Part shown: positions 39,789-50,779 of the stretch, piece by piece
How the letters are laid out: each line of letters starts with the position of its first letter
Numbering within the stretch: position 1 is the first letter of the stretch
Assembly (NCBI GenBank): GCA_028023455.1
Contig: JAQFVV010006294.1
Location: forward strand, 4,429,001 to 4,493,000
Reading direction: 5' to 3'
Origin: Epiperipatus broadwayi
Taxonomy: Eukaryota > Onychophora > Udeonychophora > Euonychophora > Peripatidae
Length of the DNA stretch: 64,000 nt
The notes under the pieces: model-generated
The model's input: the letters and a program-made list of their open reading frames with translations, nothing else
Told to the model about the DNA's origin: nothing
The model's database searches: none
Program-made: the position numbers and the translations under genes

Positions 39789-40155
39789 TAACACTACTGT
39801 GTTCAACCACTAAACATCGCATGATTACTATCTCATACTATCACATAATTGTTATTAAACAATTCAAAACAAAGCAAAACTCTCCACACAGTTTTGTAGT
39901 TAAGTAGAGTTAAAAGGTGGCTGCTAGAGGTTTGCATTAGATCCTAAGATCTAGGTGCAGTGCTCTCAGATCCAAGGCTCCTCAGAGATGAAGGCCACAA
40001 GCCAGAAACTAGTCTGGGGATATTGGATGAGTAGGCACTAGATAGGGATTTTATGCACAAGCCTTCTGACATCCATTGATTGCTCTTGTTGGCACAAGAT
40101 GGCACTACTGTATGGAGAGTTTTGCTTTGTTTTGAATTTTTTAACTACTGTGTTC
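39789..40155. repeat. MITE-like copy of the 'CATCAGTGAGGAG' family with TIRs and flanking direct repeats
   Basis: Inner inverted repeats 'aattcaaaacaaagcaaaac' plus 'tctcca' at about 39870-39895 match the reverse complement at about 40115-40140. A near-identical 'ACTACTGTGTTCA' flanks the unit at about 39793 and 40143, like a target duplication. The body carries 'agatgaaggccacaagc', 'ggggatattggatgagtagg' and 'ccattgattgctc'. Confidence 0.7.
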
Positions 40156-40344
40156 ATTTATTTTTTAATCCAAATTCCTCATTCTGACTGATTTGCGTTG
40201 GAAAAATTGCTTGCAGACGTTGATCTTTCTTCTTCTGTTTTTAGCTCATGACTTTCTTTTTTTGTAGTAGTGGGTAATGCTTATTGCAATAGATCTTAGT
40301 TTGCTTTAAGGAGTTTCTCTGCAGTTAGACACAATGGATAGATT

Positions 40345-40745
40345 TACTAAACATTATATCATGAGATATTATTTTATATAGCGCTATGCTTTTATGCTGT
40401 AATAGTGATGTTAGTGATTAAGCCAATGCTCATGCACTATATAAAATAATATCTCATTATGTATGTTTAATTTCAACTAAAGAATGACATATCATAAATT
40501 GTAAAGATTTCGCGTCATTCATTCAAGCATAATAAATGTAATTTAAAGTGACTGTCTAACATCTTCACGCTATCATTTCCTATGCTTAAGATTTTCCCAT
40601 ATATAAATGTTTGGGTCAAAAGGATGGGTGGATTCATTCCATCTTTTCTAAAAAACTATATCTTGTGTCTAGAAAAGTGAGAGTATTCATTTATAATGTA
40701 TCTTTAAAGCATATGTGCATTGGCTTAAACATTATATCAGTAAGT
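40345..40745. repeat. diverged foldback repeat related to 41167-41925
   Basis: A palindrome at about 40350-40465 ('atgagatattattttatata' and its complement, with 'aagccaatgctcatgc' inside) is followed by 'cgtcattcattcaagcat', 'taatttaaagtgac', 'gagagtattcattta' and 'gcatatgtgcattggctta'. The same words occur in order in the 41-kb element. Confidence 0.65.
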
Positions 40746-41166
40746 GTTTTTTTAAACCAATAATTTTTTTTTAGTCATCATGGACAGGAGTTATGATTGC
40801 TTATTTTTCAGTGTGATTTGTTTAATCCAAAAAGAATGGAATAATTCCATGTGTGTTTCTAGATAATAAATTATAGGCAAATGACAGTATGACATTTATG
40901 TAGAATCCAGGCAATTAACAATATTTTATTTACTTTGTTATCATATTGTTTAATATATATATATTTTAAATATAACACCACTTAATATTAAAGTATTAAT
41001 TTTGTCATCATCATAATTATTATTATTTTAATTTTGAGCATAATGCATTCACACAACACCCAACTTATAAATTAACACCACATTTTCACAGCAATATTTT
41101 TTTTTTTATCAGATGAAAAACCCTAAAATTATGGTAATGAATATCTGATAAAAAGTTCATATCAAT

Positions 41167-41925
41167 TTAATAAAGCTGTGAGATACATTCAAATATCAGC
41201 CTTTTAAGCCAATTGTGCATATGCTTTGTGAGTGTTAATAATAAATGAATACTTTTCTCACCAATACAAGATATAGTATTTATGCAGGAATAAAAGGAAT
41301 CCTCTTATTCCTACGACTCAAATGCTTATATATGAGCAAATCTGAAGTACTGGCAAGTAAAGCGTGAGGATGGAACCGTCACTGATTTGCTCATATATAA
41401 GCATTTGAGTCGTAGGAATAAGAGGATTCCTTTTATTCCTGCATAAATACTATATCTTGTATTGGTGAGAAAAGTATTCATTTATTATTAACACTCGCAA
41501 AGCATATGCACAATTGGCTTAAAAGGATGATATTTGAATGTATACAATTGTAAACATATGCTATATAAAATAAATGCTTATTTACATATGATTAAGTTTC
41601 AGTTGGAATGACGTTTAGTAAATTCTAGACAATTTCACCCACGTCATTCATTCAGACATCGTATATAGTAATTTAAAGTGACGGTTCCATTCTCACGCTT
41701 TACTTGCCAGTACTTCAGATTTGCTCATATATAAGCATTTGAGTCATAGGAATAAGAGGATTCCTTTTATTCCTGCATAAATACTATATCTTGTATTGGT
41801 GAGAAAAGTATTCATTTATTATTAACACTCACAAAAAGCATATGCACAATTGGCTTAAAAGGCTGATGTTTGAATGTATACAATTGTAAACATACGCTAT
41901 ATAAAATAAAGCTGTGAGAAGAAAT
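41167..41925. repeat. nested foldback repeat: one inverted and two direct copies
   Basis: 41167-41386 is the reverse complement of 41678-41918 ('aataaagctgtgag', 'cagccttttaagccaattg', 'ggaataaaaggaatcctctt', 'agtactggcaagtaaagcgt'). A partial middle copy at 41386-41545 lies in the same orientation as the right one. Identity is very high, so the rearrangement is recent compared with neighbouring repeats. Confidence 0.9.
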
Positions 41926-42747
41926 GGCCAATTTGTTTAAGTTTTGGCTTGTTAATGTTTCATAATAACAGTTTCCAAATTGTTTCCTGGATTTGCTAAA
42001 GTTGGGAGAATTAACATTCTATTGCCATTTATGGTTTGAGAGGGATCTATGGACTTTATTAAGGATTGTTGATGTTAAAAAAAATCCAAAATCAGCAAAA
42101 ATAAATCACTGCACAGATCGGCACACATTTGAAAAATTGAATATATAGCAAAAACAATCATTATAAAGATTTACATTCAGAATACTTATGGCTTCATTGT
42201 CATTTCAAAGTGACTGTTTCTAATATGACTGCTATTACATGGAAACTATTGTATCAGGAAGTTTAAGAATTAAATAATAAATGTTTGAAAGCATTTATAT
42301 AGTCTTATATATCTTTTTTTTTTTTTTCAGACATTGAGTTTATATCTGATAATCACCATCTGCCTTTCTCCATCTTTAAAATATAGTAGTAAAACTGATA
42401 TAATTTGATAAATCATATCATGGTATTTTCTTGGTGCAGTAATTATTCTGTATAGATATATCACAGTTTGGGACTAGTTTATCTACTGGTGCCAATATTG
42501 TTTCCAGAAAATATTATTCCCTGAAACCAGAAATTGATTTGAGAAATATGTCAATGATATTTTATATTCCATGATCTCTTCACTTACTGGATTTAAATTT
42601 GATTCTATAATAACCATTTCTATCCAGTATTTAAAAAAAATTTTAATACTGATATTGACTATATTTTATATTAATAAATGCATTTCATGTGTTTTTATCA
42701 TTTTGTCCAAAATTACATGTATGTACATACAATTTACTTAATTGCAG

Positions 42748-42831
42748 GTAAATATGATTTATAAACATGAATCTCTTGAAGTCAAGCTCAATATAGCTAT
42801 TGTAAGGATGATTTTAATGGATTCTAATAGG
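42748..42831 (+). CDS. ADAMTS: ADAMTS exon 4 in window: catalytic domain
   Basis: An 84-bp exon of 28 whole codons, phase 0 at both ends. The acceptor is TTGCAG and the donor is GTAAAT. It encodes VNMIYKHESLEVKLNIAIVR and then MILMDSNR, a helix and strand of the metalloprotease fold matching the family pattern 'VN.IY..ESL...(I/L)...(V/I)VR(I/M)I'. It was found by reading past the ends of longer ORFs. Confidence 0.9.
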
Positions 42832-43099
42832 GTAAATATTATTTTTTATATATGTATTTTATCTTTCTTTTTCCTTCTTTAAGAAAATTCTTTCATATAT
42901 GTATACAATATATATATATATATTGTGTTTTTTTTCTTAACAGAAATACTAATTATAAATATTTTTGTTGTTGTTATTTGCATTGTAGATCATTTCTTGA
43001 TACTGTCTTCATCTGTTGCTTAAATCAGGGATGGCCAACCCATGGAGCATAAACCAAATTTGACACATTGAGTTTCTGATTATAAAAATAATAAATAAA

Positions 43100-43482
43100 C
43101 TTAACTTTGTAAAGTTATATATAATAATAAAGTAATATTTATTAAGGCTATAACCTTAAGAATATGCACCTGAAAAAACGATAGTAGGGACCTCTGCCGC
43201 TCTTGTCTTTTAAATAAATCTTGTGTTAAAGATTTGCAGAGGCCCCTACTGTCGTTTTTTCAGGGGCATATTCTTAAGGTTATAGCCTTAATAACCTTAA
43301 GAATATGCACCTGAAAAAACGATAGTAGGGACCTCTGCCGCTCTTGTCTTTTAAATAAATCTTGTGTTAAAGATTTGCAGAGGCCCCTACTGTCGTTTTT
43401 TCAGGGGCATATTCTTAATGTTATAGCCTTAATAAATATTACTTTAAGTAACGAGTATGCGCTTTATAAATATAATTATTAC
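43100..43482. repeat. two tandem copies of a 141-bp palindromic unit
   Basis: Each unit runs TAACCTTAAGAATATGCACC, then 'cgatagtagggacctctgc', a ~35-base loop, and the reverse complement 'gcagaggcccctactgtcg' and 'aggggcatattcttaag'. The first starts at 43151 and the second at 43292. The copies appear identical except for one base near the end (aaggtta versus aatgtta). Flanks 'aaagtaatatttattaagg' and its complement extend the palindrome outwards. Confidence 0.95.
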
Positions 43483-44290
43483 AACTTTATATAATCGTAA
43501 AATAATTTTTTAATAATTAAAAAATATATGTAATAAAAATTCAAATTCATTGAATCAAACTAAAGCAAACAAAAAAAAACAACAACCTATAAATAAACGT
43601 TTCACACGTCTACTTTTAAATCTAACCCAAAGTGAGTCCATAATTATTTTTAACTTTCATTTTGTAATTGTTCTTTTTTTTTTTTTAAGTTTTGCAATTT
43701 TGTTCTTTATGAAATTATTTTCAGCAATGAAATAGATAAAAAACAAAATGAATTCATGATTTTCAATGATTCAAAACTTGAAAAATGTTCTGTTAAATTC
43801 CAGACTTTATAAGTTTGATGAAAACATATTCTATAATTGATTATTATATTATGAAAAAAATTTTTTAAATATTATTTATTTATAGCATACTGAATTTTAT
43901 ATAAAAAATGAATAGTGTATGCAAATTCATAGATGAAAAAATTAGTGCATGGACAAAATGCAGGCCATCTCTGGTTTAAATAATTTATTAATAAATCACT
44001 ACTATTAACATGAACATACAAGAGCACATATAGAATAAATAATAATAAGTTTACTTATTTTGAAGCCTAGCAAATTTATATGGATAAACATATATTTCAT
44101 GTTGTCTTTCTTATATACTTTCTCACTAAAATGAATATGTAAACATAATTTAATAGATTACTATATATATATATTTGAATTGTATATTTATTTTCATCTA
44201 ATCGATTTTGAATAAAAGTCAATTAGATGAAAATAAATATATGATTAAAATATATACGTTGTACAGGCTTAAACCTGCATTTATATATAT
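43483..44290. other. AT-rich intron, no recognised feature
   Basis: Homopolymer-rich. The frame 43550-43735 is low complexity. Confidence 0.5.
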
Positions 44291-44300
44291 AATATATGCA

Positions 44301-44552
44301 GGATTCGAACTCAGACTTTCATACGACCCACTACTCTCAGTGCCATCTCATATTGGTGCCCCACCTGATCACACACATGTTGAAAAGATAAATAATCACC
44401 AATATACGTATTTCCAACTGATGATTGCTGGTTTAGCACGAAATATGTATATTGGTGATTATTTATCTTTTCAACATGTGTGTGATCAGGTGGGTTAGCA
44501 ATATGAGATGGCACTGAGAGTAGTGGGTCATATGAAAGTCTGAGTTCGAATC
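44301..44552. repeat. 252-bp palindrome with tRNA-like B-box at both ends
   Basis: The left arm starts GGATTCGAACTCAGACTTTC and the right arm ends GAAAGTCTGAGTTCGAATCC. Between them 'tgccatctcatattg', 'cacctgatcacacacatgtt', 'gaaaagataaataatcacca' and complements pair. The 27-base loop holds 'gatgattgctggtttagca'. GTTCGAATC is a pol III B-box word. The 'gatgattgctggtttagc' and 'attggtgattatttatctttt' words link it to the arrays at 25.3 and 31.3 kb. The two 96-codon frames on opposite strands here are palindrome shadows. Confidence 0.9.
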
Positions 44553-44603
44553 CCACATAGATTAAAATATGTAGTTTTTTATTTATTTTTACATATGTCA
44601 AAT

Positions 44604-44674
44604 GCGTTGACTGGGAGGCTAACCCGGGCCAGCTTCTTTGAAGGCAGCTATGCTAATCACTAGGCCAACCACGC
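44604..44674 (-). repeat. tRNA-like pseudogene or SINE head
   Basis: The minus strand gives 71 bases, the length of a tRNA. It starts GCGTGGTTGGCCTAGTGATTAG (A-box, first 20 bases GCGTGGTTGGCCTAGTGATT). A stem-loop AGCT...AGCT has loop CTTCAAA, then CCCGGGTTAGCCTCCCAG at the B-box position (consensus GGTTCGANTCC, so mutated), and it ends GTCAACGC. GCGT pairs with ACGC at the ends, with two or more mismatches in the acceptor stem. The B-box mutation argues against a working tRNA. Confidence 0.6.
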
Positions 44675-44884
44675 TTGATGAAATATGTAGTTGTCTATTA
44701 AATTGATTATGTTTACATATTCAATTCAGTAAGAAAATTTTATATATATATTGAGACAATTGATCTCATTATCATCATATCAGCAGTGGTAAAATATCAA
44801 TTAAAACACACTTTAATAAACATACATTAGAAATTAATTTTATAAATGCTGCTATGAATTGAATTATTAAATTAATGTGCATTA

Positions 44885-45320
44885 TTAGTTCACATGATCA
44901 CCATTTTTTATGCTTGCTTATAACTTATTAGAACAGGCAAAACTCTTCATACAGTATTGCCACTCAGTGTAAACCAGAGTAATCAATGGATGCTAGAAGG
45001 CTTGTGCATAAAATCTCCATCTAGCACTTATTCATTCAATATCCCCAGACTAGTTTCTGGCTTGTGGCCTTCATTAGTGAGGAGCCTTGGATCTGAGAGC
45101 ACTGCACCTAGATCTTAGGATCTAATGCAACCCTCCAGCAGCCACCTTTTATCTCTACTTAATTACAAAACTATGAGTCTTGGAAAACACAATAATATTT
45201 TCAATCCAAGCTCATTAGCTTATATAGTCATATAGGTCTGAACTCAGTTGAGTACCTATTCATTTTGGCATCTTTGGTTTTTAATAACTATAGCCACCAC
45301 TATCCTATTAGGCAGGATTG
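44885..45320. repeat. long copy of the 'CATCAGTGAGGAG' repeat family
   Basis: Order: 'cacatgatcaccat', 'caaaactcttcatacagta', 'gagtaatcaatggatgc', 'catctagcacttattcat', 'ccccagactagtttctgg', 'ttcattagtgaggagcc', 'gagcactgcacctagatct', 'cagccaccttttatctct', 'atataggtctgaactcagtt'. The same order recurs at 50335-50700, so the full element is at least 400 bp. Confidence 0.85.
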
Positions 45321-45324
45321 GTTT

Positions 45325-45485
45325 TAAGCCAATAAACATCACATGATAACCATTTCTTATGTTTGCTTATAACTGTTATTAAAACAGACAAAACTCTCCA
45401 TAAATTGCTTTCTGGCATCCATTGATTACTCTGGCTTGCACTGAGTGGCAATACTGTATGGAGAGTTTTGCCTGTTTTCTGTCCA
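45325..45485. repeat. internally deleted inverted-repeat copy of the same family
   Basis: 'aataaacatcacatgataacc' (in part), 'aacagacaaaactctccat' at the left and 'gtatggagagttttgcctgtttt' (in part) at the right. The centre carries 'ggcatccattgattactct'. Only the terminal parts remain, joined tail to tail. Confidence 0.75.
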
Positions 45486-45917
45486 AAACTGATTGATTCA
45501 CTAAGCTGCATAATATTATGAGTCAGTCATTGTTAGAGATAATATATTCTTAATCTAATTTATTCTAGCATCTCAATTTTAGAATTACATCACAAATTTT
45601 AATTGAACCCTATTTCCAGAATTGTTAATGTTTTCTTATAACATTAAAGTCAAATGTACTTTGCTTTTTTTCAGTAAAATTTTTAATTTTGCTTTGAGCT
45701 ATAATGCTTTTAATTTTTTTATATAAAAAGTATTCCAAAATGAGTGTTTTATTTCTTTATTTTAATTGTTTGAAAATTTTCTACATTATCATAAATATAT
45801 GATTTTATTAGAATATAAGCATTATTTTTAAATAGATATAAAACTTTTTTGCCATATATCATTGTGATAGCAAATAATTTTTAAACCTAAGTATTCATAT
45901 ATATGTATTTATTACAG

Positions 45918-46056
45918 GTAGAAGTTATTGAAGGAAATGCCCGAGAAACTTTAGAGAATGTTTGTCGATGGGCTAACTCTGTTCAAAAGGAAATCGATGA
46001 TCCTCATCATCATGATTATGTAGTTTTTCTATCCCGGGAGAATTTTGGACCTGCAG
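45918..46056 (+). CDS. ADAMTS: ADAMTS exon 5 in window: catalytic domain
   Basis: The acceptor is TTACAG at 45912-45917. It encodes VEVIEGNARETLENVCRWAN and, after a short variable loop, HDYVVFLSRENFGPAG. LENVCRWA and the 'HD.(V/A).(F/L)L(T/S)R..FGP(A/S)G' strand are ADAMTS2/3/14 hallmarks. The frame requires the donor GTTTGT at 46057 (phase 1), which is weak at +3/+4. The stronger-looking GTAAAA at 46061 would break the frame with exon 6. Confidence 0.9.
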
Positions 46057-47680
46057 GTTTGTAAAATATATATATGTATTGATTTTTTTCACATTTATAA
46101 ATCTGGGGAATTGTTTGTCATTTTATGGATAGAACATAATCTAGGAAAATAAAATCTGGTTTAAATTCAAACGAAATTTGATAAATTCTTTTAGATATTG
46201 GGGAATATCCAATCAAACTTAGTCCTAATAGCCAGTCTAACTAGCCATTCATTTATTGATTAATAAATGGATATCTAATTATTATTAGCTCACAGTCACA
46301 TCGCTATGATTATATTACTTACAAGATATTGAAAGCATGCTTAGTGGACTGCATTAGTGTATAAAAATATCTTATCCTGAGGGAGTTCATATATTTTGCT
46401 TCCCAGTAAACAATTTTCAAGCTTTTCTTAACTTGCGCCTCCAAGCACTTATATCTAATTATTAGCTTAATAAAAAAATAAGAAAGGAAAAACTTCAAAA
46501 TCTTCACCATCTGGCATTTGATTAACCTGTGATTCTTGTCTTCTCTTCACTATTTTTCTATGGAGGAACCTGGAAAGATTTATGTCTGAAGTAAGCAATT
46601 TAAGACTTTCTCCTTCTTTTATATCTAATAAATGATAAAAATATCATTGAGAAAAACAAATAAAATACAGTGTTCCCAAAGAGAGATTTATTTCTTAGGA
46701 CCTTAATAAAATGAAAAAAATAGTTTAGAAAGTTAAACAATTTAAAGCTAGAAATGTTATCATAAAAGCTTAGGTAATGTTGGATGTTTAAGAGTCTTTT
46801 GGATGGGAAAAAGATTGCAGCTGATGGAATAAGATTACTATAATATTTGCTAGTAATACAAAATAATACACCTTCCAGAAAGCATGTTGATATTAAAATA
46901 ATTATTGGATAATGACAATGATAAGTCTGAAATGCTTCAGAAAGACTAAGACTGAAGTACAAAGATATAGAAGATTTTGATAAACTATTTTATGTTAAAA
47001 TGTTTAGGAAAATTATAAAAAGATGCTGTGAAGATTTCTGACAATCTAAGTGATTGTAAAGATATAAGTATAAAAAAAAAATTGAAATAATGGCTTAAGA
47101 TAAGATTCATTTTGAGATTATATTGTATAAAAAAGAAATTTACATAATCATAAAATATGAAGGAAAAGATATAAAACAAACTGAAATATGAATTTTAAAA
47201 ATCTGAAAATGTAGATGAATGAGAAATGCACAATAATTTCAATATTAAAAAAGAATATGAAAAAGAGACTGCATTAAAAGGGAAAAAAGTTTTTTTTTTT
47301 TATTGTAAAAAAAATAAAAAATTGGGTTGGAATGAATCTTTTTAATCAGAGCTGTTATAGGTAAAATGTAATAGTTTTTTTTTTAAAAAAATAAAGCATC
47401 ACTTATTATTAAGTTAGATGTCTTCATTTTTATTATTAATTTTTTTTTTTTTTTACCTATATAATATTTTTAATTAAATTAAAATAAAAATTTAGTAGTA
47501 TTATCTAACTCAATATTAGCACTCAAGAGGGATGGGGTTATAAAAAATTGTTTCATCATCAGATTTAAAACTTCTATTTAGTCAATACTTTGAGAAATTT
47601 AACCCCCATAATGCAATGGTAACTGTGCATACCCTTAAGACATTATGGTATATAAGATGTACTATGATATTCCATAATAA
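46057..47680. other. intron after exon 5, with an unclassified GC-balanced patch
   Basis: 46560-47190 reads on the + strand as broken coding-like stretches (for example KIIHLPESMLI then LLDNDNDKSEMLQKD near 46845-46950), but no family was recognised. Frames on the opposite strand (46962-46600, 47179-46985) are low complexity. Confidence 0.3.
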
Positions 47681-47689
47681 TAAATTCCA

Positions 47690-48010
47690 TTGGCTGAGAA
47701 AACTCTATAGTGATTGGGAAACTTATTTCAATCAGTATCAGAGATACTTGCCTAGGAAGATGATGACTCGAATCTGGGGTGGCCTGGAATGACTCTATGT
47801 GAGATTATCAGATAAACATTTGTTTTGAGTAAAAGTTAGAATTTACTGGGTGGCTTATTCCTTAAGCTAATCAAAAATTTTATTATATGCTTCACCCTTT
47901 TGAGTTGCATTAGCTTGATGTCTTAAGAGTCTCCTTCTATTACATTGTTACCGGTCAACCTCCTTGAGTTGGAATTAACTGTTTAATGGCCTGGAGCCTT
48001 TTTGTCTTAA
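47690..48010. repeat. unclassified interspersed repeat-like segment
   Basis: Distinctly less AT-rich than its flanks. It contains GATGATGACTCGAATCTGGG, reminiscent of a degraded B box, and 'ggcctggaatgac' / 'ggcctggagcc' words. It ends in an AT-rich tail. Could be a SINE; not proven. Confidence 0.35.
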
Positions 48011-48984
48011 TAGTGGAATATTTCAAATTCTTTGTGTTTTGGTTATCATTTGTTTAACTACTTGTATAAATTGTAAATATTTATGTTATTAATAAATTTT
48101 TATTATAAATTTAAAAAAAAAATGTTTGAAAATTAATTACCAAGCATTTATTAAATTTATAATTTATTGCAGATTTAAAATATTATTGAAAGCTTAAAAA
48201 TAAATCTAAAGATTATATGATGTTTTGTTTACCAATTAAACACTTATTTTTCAACTTATAATGAATTCTAATATCTCAAAAGCATGTCAAAGTTTAATTT
48301 TTATTTTTAGTAAACAGATGAAATGATTCATTTGTGGTTTTAATAGAATGTATTACAGGTCCTTTTTTTTACTTCAGAATTTATCAATGAGTTATATGAA
48401 AATTGAAAGAAATATATAGAAGAAAAACATTATGTTTTTGGCAGATGATTGGATATTTATCATTTATAGGGCTTGTGATTTGATTTGATGATTAGCATAG
48501 TTTTCTGTCATGAATGAAATATAAATATCTTCCAGATGAAACTTGGAATTTTTTTTTTAGATTTCAAATATGCTTAAGATTTCAGACAACTGATCTTAGC
48601 CAAATTATTTAACCATCTAATGATTGATTGGTAAATAGTAAATATCTTATTAGTATTGTAAATGCTGTTGCTAAGAGATATTTTTTTTATAAAGATTGGT
48701 AATTATTTCCTTTCTAAAAGGGGGAAATATGGGTAGTAATATCTTTAAGAATAGGTTAAGAAGTATTTGTAAAAATCTGTCTTTGACCTTCTTGATTATG
48801 AAAAATCTTTCTATATAAGAAGTTTTGATTCTTAATTTAAAACCTTCATATTTGAAAGAACTTAAAATGATATTAATCATAATATTTTTGACATTAATAA
48901 AATTATATGAAATTACATGTTAATGTAAGTGATGTTGTATAAATTTGTATAATTGTTTTTTTTTTTTAAACATCTAAATAAATA

Positions 48985-49060
48985 TTTGAACTGAGATTTT
49001 CAAACTCCCTACAGGAATGGAGTGGATAGCTGTAGGGAGTTTGAAAGTCTGAGTTCAAAT
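48985..49060. repeat. 76-bp palindrome ending in a B-box-like word
   Basis: 'atttgaactgagattttcaa' and 'actccctacag' return as 'ctgtagggagtttgaaagtc' and 'tgagttcaaat'. The right end GAAAGTCTGAGTTCAAATC is almost the same as the end of the 44301-44552 palindrome. Confidence 0.85.
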
Positions 49061-49622
49061 CTCTTCTAATTACATTAAGTTTAGCATAGACATTATACTT
49101 GTATTTAACTATTTAAATAAGTATGTAAAAAGCTGGAATTGGAAATATTTGCATGTGTTAATGTCTCATTTTCAAATAGCATTTTAATGATCATAAATAT
49201 GTAAATTTAATTTTAGCCAAATGAAATTAAATTAGACAAATTCCTAATGTCCACTCCATACGTTCTTGTCATTGGAGTTGTTATTACTATGTCATTATTC
49301 ATATAGTATATGAACATGGATGTACTGCTCACCAACATGCATTAGCCAGCATGGTAAGTTTATTGGATTTTTACCTCTGAGTGTAAGATCAAGAAACATC
49401 ATGGACTTTCTTCTCAATTGCCCAGAATGAATGTGTGTGTGAATGAAAATTTTTTTCTTATAGATATATACAATCATGACAGACAAAAATAAATCATGGT
49501 CCTTATTGTCATGAGGCTGTAAAGTTACCAGCCAAGGCAGCAGTTGGTGGCCGAAGATGGAGGGTTCTAAGAATATCCTGATTGCAAACCCAGACTGCCA
49601 TTTGATGATAACTTTTTATGTA

Positions 49623-50330
49623 GGTATGTACAACTGCAGATCAATTTCAAGTGAAGGAAAATTGTAAAAATTTGAAGAAGAACTGTCTTATGTTAAATGG
49701 GACATTATTGAACTTTGTGAAGTTAGAAGGAAAGGTGAAGAGATAATTGATTTAAAAAGTGGGCATGTACTCTATTACAAAGGCACAGATATTGGAAGTA
49801 CAAGTGGAGTAGTATTCATTATAAATAAAAAGTGGAAGAACAACATTGTGGAGATTGATGGGGTATCAGACAGAGTGACAAGATTAGTTATTCAACTTAA
49901 TAGCAGATACCAAATGCAGATAATTCAGGTTTTTGCCCCAACAAATTCTCATAGTGACAAAGTAGTAAAAGATTTTTATATGGATGTACAAAAGACATTT
50001 GATCAGACTAAACAACATTTTAAAATTGTTATGGGAGATTTTAATGCTAGAATTAATAAACAAATGAAATATGAAAGTGTTGTTGGTAAATTTGGTTGTG
50101 GCAATAGAAATGAGAGAGGACATAGGAGTTTGCAGAAAAAGAAAAACTTTATATTATGAATTCTTTTTTTTTTTTTTTTTGAGAAAAATGTTAAAAAGAA
50201 ATGGACATGGAAACGTCCAAATTAAGATATGACAGAATAGATTATATTTTGACTAACAGTAAATACATATTTCAAGTTTGTAATAATAAATTCAACACAG
50301 GAAGTGATAATCAATTAGTAAGATAAATTA
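49623..50330 (+). pseudogene. LINE endonuclease-domain fragment (Cfdp2-like/RTE-type APE endonuclease)
   Basis: From 49623 one reads GMYNCRSISSEGKL, a stop, KFEEELSYVKWDIIELCEVR, GTDIGSTSGVVFIINKK, IIQVFAPTNSHSDK, IVMGDFNARI, then after a poly-T frameshift KKWTWKRPN. The metal-binding and catalytic residues of the APE-type endonuclease are visible: Asn of NCRS, Glu of CEVR, and Asp and Asn of GDFNAR. The final SDH-type motif is weak (TGSDNQLV near 50300). There is no reverse transcriptase downstream. At 50335 the sequence changes to another repeat, so the copy is 3'-truncated or interrupted. An internal stop and frameshift show it is inactive. Confidence 0.8.
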
Positions 50331-50334
50331 TTAA

Positions 50335-50770
50335 ACAGGCAAAACTCTCCATACAGTAGTGCCATTAAGTACAAGCCAGAGTAATCAATGGATGCCAAAA
50401 GGCTATGCATAAAATCCCTATCTAGTGCCTATTCTTTCTGGCTTGTGGCTTTCATCAGTGAGGAGTTTTGGATCTGAGAGCACTGCACCTACCTAGATCT
50501 TAGGATCTAATGCAATCATCCAGCAGCCACCTTTTATCTCTACTTAACTATAAAACTATGACTCTAAAATTGAAAACACAATAATAGTTTCAATCCAAGC
50601 TCAATAGCTTATGTAGTCATATAGGTCTGAACTCAGTTCAGTACCCATACATTTTGGTGTCTTTGGTTTTTTAATAACCATAGCCACCTAGTGTTTTAAA
50701 TCTAATGCTTGAATATCCTAGCAACTCACTGATGAAGGCCAGAGCTGGAAACTGGTCTGAGAAGCTTGCT
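50335..50770. repeat. long copy of the 'CATCAGTGAGGAG' repeat family joined to a second partial repeat
   Basis: 50335-50700 follows 44910-45300 block for block ('aggcaaaactctccatacag', 'gtaatcaatggatgcc', 'tttcatcagtgaggag', 'gagcactgcacct', 'cagccaccttttatctc', 'catataggtctgaactcagt'). 50700-50770 continues with 'gaatatcctagcaactcactg' (in part) and 'gatgaaggcc', like the 36.6-kb element. Confidence 0.8.
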
Positions 50771-50779
50771 AAGTGCTCA

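Noticed and set aside
43151-43440. Palindromes as a CRISPR-like array
   Set aside because: Only two units with no variable spacers, in eukaryotic intronic DNA.
44208-44601. Two 96-codon frames on opposite strands with similar translations
   Set aside because: They translate the two arms of a palindrome, which explains the identical peptides.
44604-44674. Functional tRNA gene
   Set aside because: B box mutated (GGTTAGCCTCC), acceptor stem mismatched and anticodon stem imperfect.
46061-46066. GTAAAA as the donor of exon 5
   Set aside because: It would shift the frame relative to exon 6, whereas GTTTGT at 46057 restores [11 protein letters not shown].
46600-46962. 120-codon minus-strand frame as a membrane protein
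   Set aside because: Phe/Leu/Ser/Tyr-rich translation is expected from AT-rich DNA. The opposite strand looks more coding-like but is broken.
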